Below are positions 1-7,851 of a stretch of DNA of 64,000 nucleotides, one piece after another. Each line of letters starts with the position of its first letter. Positions within the stretch are counted from its first letter, which is position 1. The translations under genes were made by a program, and so were the position numbers. The notes below the pieces were generated by a model. That model searched no databases. It saw nothing but the letters and a program-made list of their open reading frames with translations, and was not told the origin of the DNA. The DNA is from Oceanicella sp. SM1341 (lineage in GTDB: Bacteria > Pseudomonadota > Alphaproteobacteria > Rhodobacterales > Rhodobacteraceae). The DNA is taken from NCBI RefSeq assembly GCF_003448965.1, contig NZ_QRGC01000011.1:1-64000 (forward strand), written 5' to 3'.

Positions 1-722
1 CGGCGCGCCTCCGCGAGCGGCAGGGCCAGCCCGCCGCACAGCGCGGCGGCGGCACGCACCCGCCGCGCCAGCCGGGCCGGCGCCGTGGCGGGCGGCGCAT
101 CGGTGAGCAGCGCCATGGGCGGACGGGACGGGCGACGCGACAGGGTCTCCTGCGGCAGCCAGCGGGCGCGGTAGTCCCACCAGCCGAGCGAGGAGGCGAG
201 CATGTCGTAGCCCTGCGCGGCCAGCGCCTCTGCCACGGCCTGCGGCAGTCCGGCGCTGTTGGCCACCACGCACAGCCCGGGGTGGCGCGCGCGCAGCGCG
301 GCGAAGAGGGCGGCGGCCGCCTCCGCCGGCAGGCGCTGCGGCGCATCGATCACCACGCCGGCGACACCCGCCGCGGCCGCGGCTTCCAGCCGCTCGGCGA
401 GGCCGCTGTCCACCGCATCCCGCGCGTCCGCCGCGGGCGAGAGCAGCCCGGGCGGCAGTGGCGGCAGGTTTCGCGGATCGAGCGGAGCCCCGGCGAGCGC
501 GGGCTCGGCAGAGGGGGTGGCGGGCGCCGGCGGGCGCGGGGCGCGCAGCCGCATCCAGGGCAGGATGCCGCCGGCGCGCAGGCGCGTGACGCGCTCCGCC
601 TGACCGGGCAGGGCCGCTTCGTCGAAGAGCACGCCGGAGAACCCCTCCACGGGAAGTGCCGCACCCTCTCCGAGCGCTGCGAGATCGCTCGCGCGCAGGG
701 CGAGAAGAACCGGCGGCGTCAT
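1..722 (-). CDS. Incomplete gene, possibly alpha-amylase-superfamily (GH13/GlgE-like)
   Basis: An open minus-strand frame starts with ATG at 722 (MTPPVLLALRASDLAALG) and runs off the left edge without a stop, so about 240 N-terminal residues are visible. The stretch near residues 180-200 contains SSLGWWDYRARWLPQE, which resembles the segment in GH13 and GlgE-like proteins that follows a reported-family 'N/SS.WWD.R..W..E' pattern. An earlier VVIDAPQ stretch could be a beta-strand of a TIM barrel. No complete catalytic signature is visible because the C-terminal part is missing. The first 100 residues are Ala/Pro-rich and unrecognised. The family assignment rests on one motif and is weak. The existence of a gene is better supported, because the frame is open for its full visible length. 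Confidence 0.4.
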   Translation of the reverse strand, partial: MTPPVLLALRASDLAALGEGAALPVEGFSGVLFDEAALPGQAERVTRLRAGGILPWMRLRAPRPPAPATPSAEPALAGAPLDPRNLPPLPPGLLSPAADARDAVDSGLAERLEAAAAAGVAGVVIDAPQRLPAEAAAALFAALRARHPGLCVVANSAGLPQAVAEALAAQGYDMLASSLGWWDYRARWLPQETLSRRPSRPPMALLTDAPPATAPARLARRVRAAAALCGGLALPLAEAR

Positions 723-1144
723 GCCGGAGAGCCGGGGCAGGCGGGAGCTTGGGCCGGGAAGCTGGCCGGGGCGGCAGGCGGGCAGGCGGACGTCGTCGCG
801 GGCATTCTGGAGACCCCCTTGTTGCATTCCGAGGCCCCGGTCCTCCCGACCGTGGGCCGAAACGGCCACCGACCCGGGCAGACGGGAAACGAACCCCGCC
901 CGGGCCGGCAGCCGCACACGCGATCACTGGCTACGCTACGCAATCCTGAACCGGCGACGTGACCCCACCGCCAGGACAGGGCGCCTGTCGGGCGGGTCGG
1001 GCCGCGTCGGTTCCGCTCCCTGGCCTGCCTCGCGCGGGTGGCGAGGACACGGCCGGGCCGGGCCGCGAAGCCCCGTCATCCGGGCATCAGGAAAACGCGC
1101 GGCGCGACCATTCGTTCCACGGCGGCGCGGGAGAATGCGGGGGG
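723..1144. other. Intergenic region, 422 bp, no gene recognised
   Basis: This lies between the start of the incomplete gene and the stop of the RES toxin. Frames crossing it have low-complexity Arg/Gly/Pro composition typical of G+C-rich shadow frames. I see no convincing promoter, RNA gene or repeat. It must hold the leader of the minus-strand gene that starts at 722. Confidence 0.4.
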
Positions 1145-1663
1145 TCAGCCGCCCGGGGCGGCGGGCGGCGGATTGAGCCGGGTGTCGAGCGCGAGCGGCT
1201 CCTGCCTCAGCAGCCGGTAGCGGCCGGCGGCCACCTCGGGGTCGAAGACGAGGTTCCAGCTCCTGCGCGAGACGGTGCTGGGGATCGCGATCATCCCGTG
1301 CTCGGCGAGCAGGGCGTCGCCGAAGCGCATCTGCCCGGCGCCCGGATAGCCGGGCACCAGCCAGCCGGGGTTGGGCACCTCCTCGGGGCGCACCACACGG
1401 ATCGACCGCGGCACCAGCACCTCGAGCGCGGTGAGCACGCTCGGAGTCGCGTCGAGCAGGGCGAACCCCTTGTGCACCGCCACCTCGAGGATCGCCGTGG
1501 CGGGATCGAAGGCGCAGTAGACCGCGCGGCGGCGGGGCGTGTTCCAGCGCCCGCCCACGCGAAAGGCGCCCTCGCCGCTGTCCCAGCTCGCGGCGAAACG
1601 GGCGTGGTCGATGCGCCAGGCGGTGAGCGGCCCCTGCTCGAGCGGGAAGGGCAGGGGGGTCAT
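1145..1663 (-). CDS. RES-domain toxin of a RES/Xre toxin-antitoxin pair
   Basis: This 172-residue protein starts MTPLPFPLEQGPLTAWRI and matches the RES fold. It has an early Arg (AWRI), then GGRWNTPRRRAVYCAF near residues 37-52, ATAILEVAVHK and, later, AIPSTVSRRSWNLVFDP. RES toxins of characterised systems degrade NAD+, using the conserved Arg, Tyr, Glu and Ser residues; equivalents are visible here. Length is typical of the family. Its ATG overlaps the antitoxin stop by 4 bp (ATGA), so the two are translationally coupled, with the antitoxin first. Longer upstream starts were rejected because they run through the antitoxin gene in another frame. The toxin activity is inferred from the family. 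Confidence 0.85.
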   Translation of the reverse strand: MTPLPFPLEQGPLTAWRIDHARFAASWDSGEGAFRVGGRWNTPRRRAVYCAFDPATAILEVAVHKGFALLDATPSVLTALEVLVPRSIRVVRPEEVPNPGWLVPGYPGAGQMRFGDALLAEHGMIAIPSTVSRRSWNLVFDPEVAAGRYRLLRQEPLALDTRLNPPPAAPGG

Positions 1664-2130
1664 GAGTAGACGCCGTACTCCATGCGCACGAGCAGGGTCT
1701 GGACCATCTCGGCGCCGGCGGGCGTGCCGAGCAGGTCCATCGGCGTGCGCCCGTCGAGCCCGGTGGCCGGGCTGGCGAGCCATTGTTCCGCCGCGGCCTG
1801 CGAGCCCAGCACCTCGGTCGCCCTGGCGAGCACGCTCGCAAAGGTCCAGGCGCGGGCGCTCTGCTCGACGTTCAGGCGCGGGCGGCGGGCCTTCTCCTGT
1901 CGCTCCAGCGTGCGGGCGGAGACACCCAGGGCGCGGGCGAAGCTCTGCCGGTCGCCCAGCCGGGCGAGGCGCCGGCGCAGGCTGGCCACCGCCGCCTGCG
2001 GCAGGCCGCCGGCGATCATCTCGTGCGCATCGAGCGGGGTGCGGATGATCCGGTGCAGCGTGTCCTCGCCGCCCAGGAGCGCGGCGACGGCGCCGAAATC
2101 GCTGTCATCGGCCTGAAGTGCGTTGCGCAT
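1660..2130 (-). CDS. Xre/MbcA/ParS-type antitoxin with DUF2384 C-terminal domain
   Basis: This 156-residue antitoxin starts MRNALQADDSDFGAVAALLGG. A helix-turn-helix region is visible around QSFARALGVSARTLERQEKA. The C-terminal part, with ATEVLGSQAAAEQWLASPA and LDGRTPMDLLGTPAGAEMV, is the DUF2384 toxin-binding domain typical of RES antitoxins. An AAAGGAGG ribosome site lies 9 nt upstream of ATG 2130, which decides the start. It overlaps the toxin gene by 4 bp. Such antitoxins usually repress their own operon together with the toxin. A tandem 18-bp repeat lies about 20 bp upstream, and a sigma70-like promoter further up at 2290-2318. Confidence 0.85.
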   Translation of the reverse strand: MRNALQADDSDFGAVAALLGGEDTLHRIIRTPLDAHEMIAGGLPQAAVASLRRRLARLGDRQSFARALGVSARTLERQEKARRPRLNVEQSARAWTFASVLARATEVLGSQAAAEQWLASPATGLDGRTPMDLLGTPAGAEMVQTLLVRMEYGVYS

Positions 2131-2151
2131 GGCAGGCGCCTCCTTTCGCTC

Positions 2152-2187
2152 TTCGCTCTCGTCGACCTGTTCGCTCTCGTCGTCCTG
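2152..2187. repeat. Tandem 18-bp direct repeat upstream of the antitoxin gene
   Basis: Two adjacent 18-bp units, TTCGCTCTCGTCGACCTG and TTCGCTCTCGTCGTCCTG, differ at one base. They sit in the leader of the toxin-antitoxin operon, about 20 bp upstream of the antitoxin start. They could bind the Xre antitoxin dimer, but no palindrome is visible inside a unit, so this role is only a guess. Confidence 0.5.
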
Positions 2188-2289
2188 TCCCGGACGGTCG
2201 CCATCCTGTCCCCGGATCCTGTGCCACGGGAGCTCGTCCACCGGCACGTCCGGCGGGCCAGCGCCGGGCTGCGACAGATGTCGCTTCCT

Positions 2290-2318
2290 TATATGACACT
2301 TGACGCAGACCGATTCAA
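2290..2318 (-). promoter_or_regulatory. Sigma70-like promoter for the RES/Xre operon
   Basis: Read on the minus strand, TTGAAT (2318-2313) is followed after 17 bp by CATATA (2295-2290). This is a good spacing and sequence for a housekeeping promoter. It would give a leader of about 150 nt before the antitoxin ATG at 2130. Confidence 0.45.
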
Positions 2319-2543
2319 GCCTGTCGCGCGGGGCGGTTCGCGCCCGCAGTGCGGAGGCGCGGAACGGGGCGGGTGCGGCGGAATGCCGCCACGCCCGACG
2401 GCCGCTTCCCGTCCCGCCGCCGCCGGGGGGCCCGCGCCCCGGCGGCGGAAAATTCCCGCGAATGCAGCCTGTTGCACCGCCGGGCCGGCTCCTGCGCATC
2501 CGTCGCGCGGCGAAGATAGTTGCAATTGCGCGAACATGGCGGC

Positions 2544-2571
2544 TTGCAACATCCAGTCATGTATGTATGTT
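2544..2571 (+). promoter_or_regulatory. Candidate promoter and operator of the RND efflux operon
   Basis: TTGCAA (2544-2549) and TATGTT (2566-2571) are spaced by 16 bp, about 95 bp before the adaptor start. The -10 overlaps CATGTATGTATG, a word that resembles parts of operators used by AcrR-type repressors. A TetR gene closes the operon. The promoter call is a pattern match only. Confidence 0.4.
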
Positions 2572-2666
2572 GCACCGCACAGTAGGCGGACCTTGCCTGC
2601 CGTCCGACTGTCCGACTCGTTCCGTATCCATGCCACTCCGGGCATTGCAATTTGCAGGCTTCATAC

Positions 2667-3923
2667 ATGCAAGACTTTCTCCGCTCCCGACTCGCCCTTG
2701 CGTCGCTGATGGTGCTGGTTCTCGCCGGCTGCCGTGAGGAAGAGGACGCCGCGCAGGGCGGACAGGCCCAGCGGCCGCCCTCGCAGGTGGCCATCATCAC
2801 CACCAAGGGCGAAGCCGTGCCCTTCCAGTCCGAGCTGCCGGGCCGCGTGGCCGCCACCCGCATCGCCGAGGTGCGCCCGCGCGTGGGCGGCATCGTGCTC
2901 GAGCGGGTGTTCGAGCAGGGCGCGAACGTGGAGGCGGGCGACCCGCTGTTCCGCATCGACCCCGCGACCTACCAGGTGGCGCTCGAATCCGCCAAGGCCG
3001 GCCTCGCGCGCGCCGAGGCGACCCAGCTGCAGGCCCAGCAGGACGCCGACCGCGCCAGCGCCCTCGTGGGCAGCAACGCGGTGAGCCGCTCGGCCTACGA
3101 CAACGCGGTCGCCTCACTCGCCCAGGCCAAGGCCGACGTGGCGCTGGCCCAGGCCGAGGTGCGCCAGGCGCAGCTCAACCTCGACTACACCACCGTCACT
3201 GCCCCGATCTCCGGCCGCATCGGCCGTGCGCAGGTCACCGAGGGCGCGCTGGTCTCGGCCAACAACACCGAGGCGCTGGCGACCATCCAGCAGCTCGACC
3301 CGGTCTACGCCGACTTCCAGCAGCCGGTCTCGCAGCTCATCAAGCTGCAGGAGGCGCTGCGCAACGGCGAGCTGCAGCAGGTCGAGCCCAACGCCGCCCG
3401 CGTGATGCTGGTGCGCGACGACGGCTCGGTCTACAAGCACCCGGGCAAGCTGCTGTTCTCCGAGACCACGGTGGACCCCACCTCCGGCCAGGTGCTGCTG
3501 CGCTGCGAGTTCCCCAACCCCGACCTGACGCTGCTGCCCGGCATGTACGTGCGCGTGCGCATCGAGCAGGGCATCCAGGGCAACGCCATCGCGGTGCCCA
3601 ACCAGGCGATCCAGCGCGACGCCAGCGGCCGCTCGCTGGTCTACGTGGTGGGCAATGACGACACGCTCAGCCTCCGCCCGGTCATCGCCTCGCGCGTGAT
3701 CAACGACCGCACCGTGATCGACCAGGGCCTCGAGCCCGGCGAGCGCGTCGTCGTCGACGGGTTCCAGAAGATCGGCCCGGGCGCCCCCGTTCAGACCACC
3801 GACTGGCACAACCCGCTCGAGCAGGACGGCTCCGCGCCGGCCGGCGAGGCGGGCGAGGGCGCCGGCGGTGAAGGCGGCCAGGCCACCCAGACGGCACCCG
3901 ACGGCGCCACCAGCTCGGACTGA
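2667..3923 (+). CDS. RND efflux periplasmic adaptor lipoprotein (MexA/AcrA family)
   Basis: This 418-residue membrane fusion protein links an inner-membrane RND pump to an outer-membrane channel. ATG at 2667 gives an N-terminus with a lipoprotein signal ending in the lipobox LAGC (residue about 20), so it is likely acylated and anchored in the inner membrane facing the periplasm. A TTG 15 bp upstream is a weaker start. The order is typical: beta-barrel and lipoyl start (VRPRVGGIVLERVFEQGANV), a coiled-coil hairpin rich in Ala/Gln (about 100-165), the second lipoyl half (TAPISGRIGRAQVTEGALV), then the beta-barrel and membrane-proximal domains. The last 35 residues are Gly/Glu/Ala-rich and disordered. 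The RND gene follows after 12 bp. No outer-membrane channel gene is in the window. Confidence 0.93.
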   Translation: MQDFLRSRLALASLMVLVLAGCREEEDAAQGGQAQRPPSQVAIITTKGEAVPFQSELPGRVAATRIAEVRPRVGGIVLERVFEQGANVEAGDPLFRIDPATYQVALESAKAGLARAEATQLQAQQDADRASALVGSNAVSRSAYDNAVASLAQAKADVALAQAEVRQAQLNLDYTTVTAPISGRIGRAQVTEGALVSANNTEALATIQQLDPVYADFQQPVSQLIKLQEALRNGELQQVEPNAARVMLVRDDGSVYKHPGKLLFSETTVDPTSGQVLLRCEFPNPDLTLLPGMYVRVRIEQGIQGNAIAVPNQAIQRDASGRSLVYVVGNDDTLSLRPVIASRVINDRTVIDQGLEPGERVVVDGFQKIGPGAPVQTTDWHNPLEQDGSAPAGEAGEGAGGEGGQATQTAPDGATSSD

Positions 3924-3935
3924 GGACGGATCCCG

Positions 3936-6900
3936 ATGCCACGTTTCTTTATCGACCGGCCCATCTTTGCCTGGGTCGTCGCAATCTTCATCGTCCTGGC
4001 GGGCGTCCTGGCCATCCCGATGCTGCCGATCGCGCAGTATCCGAACGTGGCACCGCCCCAGGTCACCGTCTCGACCGTCTACCCCGGCGCCTCGGCCGAG
4101 GACCTCTACCTCACGGTCACCAAGCCCATCGAGGAGGAGCTCAACGGCATCCCCGGGCTGATCTACTACGAGAGCACCTCCGACGCGACCGGCCGCGTCT
4201 CGATCACCGTCACCTTCGAGAGCGGCACCGACATCAGCCAGGCGATGGTCGACACGCAGAACCGCATCGGGCGCGTGGAGGCCTCGCTGCCATCGGTGGT
4301 CCAGCAGCAGGGCGTGCAGGTCGAGGAGGCGGGCAACGCCTTCCTCATGGTGGTCTCGCTCATCTCCGATGACGGCAGCCAGGACGCGGTGGCGCTCGGC
4401 GACTTCGTGCAGCGCAACATCGTGAACGAGATCCGCCGCGTGCCCGGCGTGGGCCGCGCGCAGGTGTTTGCCTCCGAGCGCGCGATGCGCGTGTGGATCG
4501 ACCCCGACAAGATGGTGGGCTACGACCTCTCCACCGCCGAGATCATCGCCGCCATCCAGGCGCAGAATGCCCAGGTGGCCGCAGGCTCCATCGGTGCAGC
4601 ACCCAACCCGGTCTCGCAGCAGACCACGGCGACGGTGCTCGTGACCGGCCAGCTCACCACGCCGGAGGAATTCGGCGCCATCGTGCTGCGCTCCAACCCC
4701 GACGGCAGCCTCGTGCGCCTGCGCGATGTCGCCACCACCGAGGTGGACGCGGAAAGCTACGCCTTCTCCTCCTACCTCGACGGCAAGCCCTCCGCCGCCG
4801 TGGGCGTGCAGCTCTCGCCCACGGGCAACGCGCTGGCCACCTCGCAGGCGGTGCAGGAACTGATGGCCCAGCTCGAGGGCACCTTCCCGCCGGGCGTGAG
4901 CTACCAGATCCCCTACGACACCTCGCCCTTCGTGGAGGAATCGATCACCAAAGTGATCCACACCCTCATCGAGGCCATGGTGCTCGTGTTCCTCGTGATG
5001 TTCCTGTTCCTGCAGAACTTCCGCTACACGATCATCCCCACCATCGTGGTGCCCATCGCGCTGTGCGGCACGCTGGCGATCATGCTGGTGGCGGGCTTCT
5101 CCATCAACGTGCTCACCATGTTCGCCATGGTGCTGGCCATCGGCATCCTCGTCGATGACGCGATCATCGTGGTGGAGAACGTCGAGCGCATCATGTCCGA
5201 GGAAGGGCTCCCCCCCAAGGAAGCCACCAAGAAGGCGATGACCCAGATCACCGGCGCCATCATCGGCATCACGCTGGTGCTCTGCGCGGTGTTCGTGCCG
5301 CTCGCCTTCTTCCCCGGCTCGGTGGGCATCATCTACCAGCAGTTCTCGCTCACCATGGTGGTGTCGATCCTGTTCTCGGCGCTGATGGCGCTCTCGCTCA
5401 CCCCGGCGCTCTGCGCCACCCTGCTCAAGCCGGTGGAGGCCGGGCACCACCACGCCAAGGGCGGCTTCTTCGGCTGGTTCAACCGCGGGTTCGACCGCAC
5501 GGCGCACAGCTACTCGCGCGGCGTGGGCCGGATGGCCAAGCGCACCTGGCGCTTCATGATCATCTATCTCGCGCTCGTCGCGGGGATGGGCTGGATGTTC
5601 CTCAACCTGCCCTCCGCCTTCCTGCCGCAGGAGGACCAGGGCTTCCTGATCGCCAGCTTCCAGGGCCCCTCGGACGCCACGGACAACCGCATGCGCACCG
5701 TCACCTCGGCGGCCGAGGGCATCGTTCTCGACAACGAGGCGGTGGAGACGATGATCACCATCCAGGGCTTCTCCTTCTCCGGTGCCGGGCAGAACGCCAG
5801 CCTCGCCTTCATCACCCTGAAGGACTGGGCCGAGCGCGGCGAGGGACAGGACGCGGCCTCGCTGGGCATGCAGTTCTCCATCGCCTTCAGCCAGTTCCGC
5901 GACGCGATCGCCTTCGCGCTGTCACCGCCGCCGATCCAGGGCCTCGGCACCACCGGCGGGTTCGAGTTCCGGCTGCAGCAGCGCTCGGGCGGCTCGCAGG
6001 CCGAGCTCGCGGCGGCGCGCGACCAGCTCATGGCCGCCGCCTCGCAGAGCCCGGTGCTCACCGGCATGCGCGTCGAGGGCCTGCCCGACGGCCCGCAGGT
6101 GCGCGTGCGCATCGACCGGGAGAAGGCCAACACCTTCGGCGTCACCTTCGCGGACATCAACTCGACGATCTCCACGGCGCTCGGCTCGAACTACGTGAAC
6201 GACTTCCCCAACAACGGGCGCATGCAGCAGGTGACGGTGCAGGCCCAGGACCGCTCGCGCACCAACGTGCAGGACATCCTGAACCTCAACGTCATCAACC
6301 AGAACGGCGCCTCCGTGCCGATCTCGGCCTTCGCGGACATCTCCTGGACCACCGGCACGGCACAGGCGGTGGGCTACAACGGCTATCCCGCGGTGCGCAT
6401 CTCCGGCGAGGCCGCCCCGGGCTATGCCTCGGGCGACGCCATCGCGGAGATGGAGCGGCTGGCGGGCGAGCTGCCCTCCGGCTTCGCCTTCGAGTGGACC
6501 GGCCAGTCGCTGCAGGAGATCCAGTCCGGCAGCCAGGCGCCGGCGCTGATCGGCCTGTCGATCTTCGTGGTGTTCCTGTGTCTCGCCGCGCTCTACGAGA
6601 GCTGGGCCATCCCGCTCTCGGTGATGCTGGTGGTGCCGCTGGGCGTGATCGGGGCCGTGGCCGCAGTCACCCTGCGGGGCATGACCAACGACGTGTACTT
6701 CACGGTGGGCATCATCACCATCATCGGCCTCTCGGCGAAGAACGCGATCCTGATCGTGGAGTTCGCCAAGGAGCTGCGCGAGAGCGGCAAGAGCCTGCAC
6801 GAGTCCACCATCGAGGCCTGCCGGCTGCGCTTCCGGCCCATCCTGATGACCTCGCTCGCCTTCTCCATGGGCGTGATCCCGATGGCCATCGCCACCGGCG

Positions 6901-7109
6901 CCTCGGCCGCGAGCCAGAACGCCCTCGGCACCTCGGTGCTGGGCGGGATGATCTCGGCCACGGTGCTGGCGGTGTTCCTGGTGCCGGTGTTCTTCGTCTT
7001 CGTGCTCTCCAACACGAAGGCGGACCGGGTGCTGGAGGAGCATGCCCGCAGCAACGCCGAGAAGGGCATCGTGCCCCCGGCCGCGCAGGGCCACGGGGCG
7101 GCCGAGTGA
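3936..7109 (+). CDS. RND multidrug efflux transporter (AcrB/MexB, HAE1 family)
   Basis: The protein has 1057 residues, the usual length of an HAE1-family proton-driven multidrug pump. It begins MPRFFIDRPIFAWVVAIFI, the hallmark N-terminus. The intramembrane acidic pair is present in GILVDDAIIVVENVER (about residues 402-417), and a Lys for proton relay occurs in TM10 (IGLSAKNAILIVEFAKE). Two large periplasmic loops follow TM1 and TM7. Twelve membrane helices are expected and visible as hydrophobic blocks. It lies 12 bp after the adaptor gene. It should expel amphiphilic drugs, bile-like compounds or solvents from the periplasm and inner membrane. The substrate cannot be read from sequence. Confidence 0.95.
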   Translation: MPRFFIDRPIFAWVVAIFIVLAGVLAIPMLPIAQYPNVAPPQVTVSTVYPGASAEDLYLTVTKPIEEELNGIPGLIYYESTSDATGRVSITVTFESGTDISQAMVDTQNRIGRVEASLPSVVQQQGVQVEEAGNAFLMVVSLISDDGSQDAVALGDFVQRNIVNEIRRVPGVGRAQVFASERAMRVWIDPDKMVGYDLSTAEIIAAIQAQNAQVAAGSIGAAPNPVSQQTTATVLVTGQLTTPEEFGAIVLRSNPDGSLVRLRDVATTEVDAESYAFSSYLDGKPSAAVGVQLSPTGNALATSQAVQELMAQLEGTFPPGVSYQIPYDTSPFVEESITKVIHTLIEAMVLVFLVMFLFLQNFRYTIIPTIVVPIALCGTLAIMLVAGFSINVLTMFAMVLAIGILVDDAIIVVENVERIMSEEGLPPKEATKKAMTQITGAIIGITLVLCAVFVPLAFFPGSVGIIYQQFSLTMVVSILFSALMALSLTPALCATLLKPVEAGHHHAKGGFFGWFNRGFDRTAHSYSRGVGRMAKRTWRFMIIYLALVAGMGWMFLNLPSAFLPQEDQGFLIASFQGPSDATDNRMRTVTSAAEGIVLDNEAVETMITIQGFSFSGAGQNASLAFITLKDWAERGEGQDAASLGMQFSIAFSQFRDAIAFALSPPPIQGLGTTGGFEFRLQQRSGGSQAELAAARDQLMAAASQSPVLTGMRVEGLPDGPQVRVRIDREKANTFGVTFADINSTISTALGSNYVNDFPNNGRMQQVTVQAQDRSRTNVQDILNLNVINQNGASVPISAFADISWTTGTAQAVGYNGYPAVRISGEAAPGYASGDAIAEMERLAGELPSGFAFEWTGQSLQEIQSGSQAPALIGLSIFVVFLCLAALYESWAIPLSVMLVVPLGVIGAVAAVTLRGMTNDVYFTVGIITIIGLSAKNAILIVEFAKELRESGKSLHESTIEACRLRFRPILMTSLAFSMGVIPMAIATGASAASQNALGTSVLGGMISATVLAVFLVPVFFVFVLSNTKADRVLEEHARSNAEKGIVPPAAQGHGAAE

Positions 7110-7185
7110 TAGCGTTCGGCCAGCGTCGCACCCCGGCGCGCGGGAGCTCTCCCGCGCGCCGGCGCCATCGGCGGGAGGCCGGGGC

Positions 7186-7803
7186 ATGAGACGCACGAAG
7201 GAACAGGCGGCCCGCACGCGGGCCGACATTCTCGCCGCCGCCTACAGCCTCTTCGCCGAGAAGGGCTTCGAGCAGACCTCGCTCGAGGCCATCGCCGAGG
7301 CGGCGGGCGTCACCCGCGGGGCGATCTACTGGTATTTCGCCAACAAGGCCGCCATCCTCGACGCCATCCTGGAGATGGAATGCGCGCCGATCGACGACCT
7401 GGTGACCGGCCTCACGGGGAACCTGGTGGACGACCCGGTGGGAGCGCTTTCCTCGCTCACCCGGGAAATGTTCACCCGCGTGCAGCAGGATGACCGCAAG
7501 CGCTGCATCTACAGCATCATGCGCCAGATGACCTGCGCCGCGCAGGACGCCCCGCGCCAGACGGCGCTGCAGGTGAACCGCACCCGCCTGGTGCACAAAC
7601 AGCTCGAGAAGGTCTTCGCCTATGCCCACCGGCATGGCAGGCTCAACCCGATCTGGAGCCCCGAGACCGCCGCCATGGCCTATCATGCGCTGGTCACCGG
7701 GCTGCTCGAGGAATGGTCGCGCGAGGCCGAGGCCTTCGACATCGGCGCGCGCGGCGGCGAGATCGTCGAGCTTTTCCTCGACCATCTGGCCGCGGTGTCC
7801 TAA
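7186..7803 (+). CDS. TetR/AcrR-family repressor of the efflux operon
   Basis: This 205-residue regulator starts at ATG 7186 after a GGGAGG-like ribosome site; longer starts extend into the end of the pump gene. The N-terminal helix-turn-helix is clear: TSLEAIAEAAGVTRGAIYWY at about residues 28-47. The C-terminal ligand-binding half resembles the AcrR/TtgR C-terminal domain (AcrR-type, TTG-like, with the Cys/Arg-rich DRKRCIYSIMRQ). It is the third gene of the efflux operon, 76 bp after the pump, in the same direction. In this arrangement the repressor normally binds an operator ahead of the adaptor gene and is released by pump substrates. Confidence 0.88.
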   Translation: MRRTKEQAARTRADILAAAYSLFAEKGFEQTSLEAIAEAAGVTRGAIYWYFANKAAILDAILEMECAPIDDLVTGLTGNLVDDPVGALSSLTREMFTRVQQDDRKRCIYSIMRQMTCAAQDAPRQTALQVNRTRLVHKQLEKVFAYAHRHGRLNPIWSPETAAMAYHALVTGLLEEWSREAEAFDIGARGGEIVELFLDHLAAVS

Positions 7804-7851
7804 ACCGGCGGCGGCGCCCCGCACCGCGCCTTCGCCCACGGACACCCCCGC

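Larger units (their letters stand above)
2131..2666. other. Divergent intergenic region between the toxin-antitoxin operon and the efflux operon
   Basis: This 536-bp region separates two divergent operons. It holds a tandem 18-bp repeat (2152-2187), a minus-strand promoter candidate (2290-2318) and a plus-strand promoter candidate (2544-2571). The segment 2510-2600 is richer in A+T and has several TTGCAA/TGCAAT words. CATGTATG at 2559-2566 has its reverse complement CATACATG at 2662-2669, possibly half-sites for the TetR repressor. No gene was recognised inside it. Confidence 0.5.

Noticed and set aside
936-1841. A minus-strand frame overlapping the RES/Xre genes
   Set aside because: It is out of frame with both and has only Arg/Pro-rich shadow sequence, while the RES and Xre proteins match their families.
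3114-5507. A minus-strand open frame of about 800 codons opposite the efflux genes
   Set aside because: Very high His/Asp/Arg content, no family motif, and both opposite-strand proteins are well conserved.
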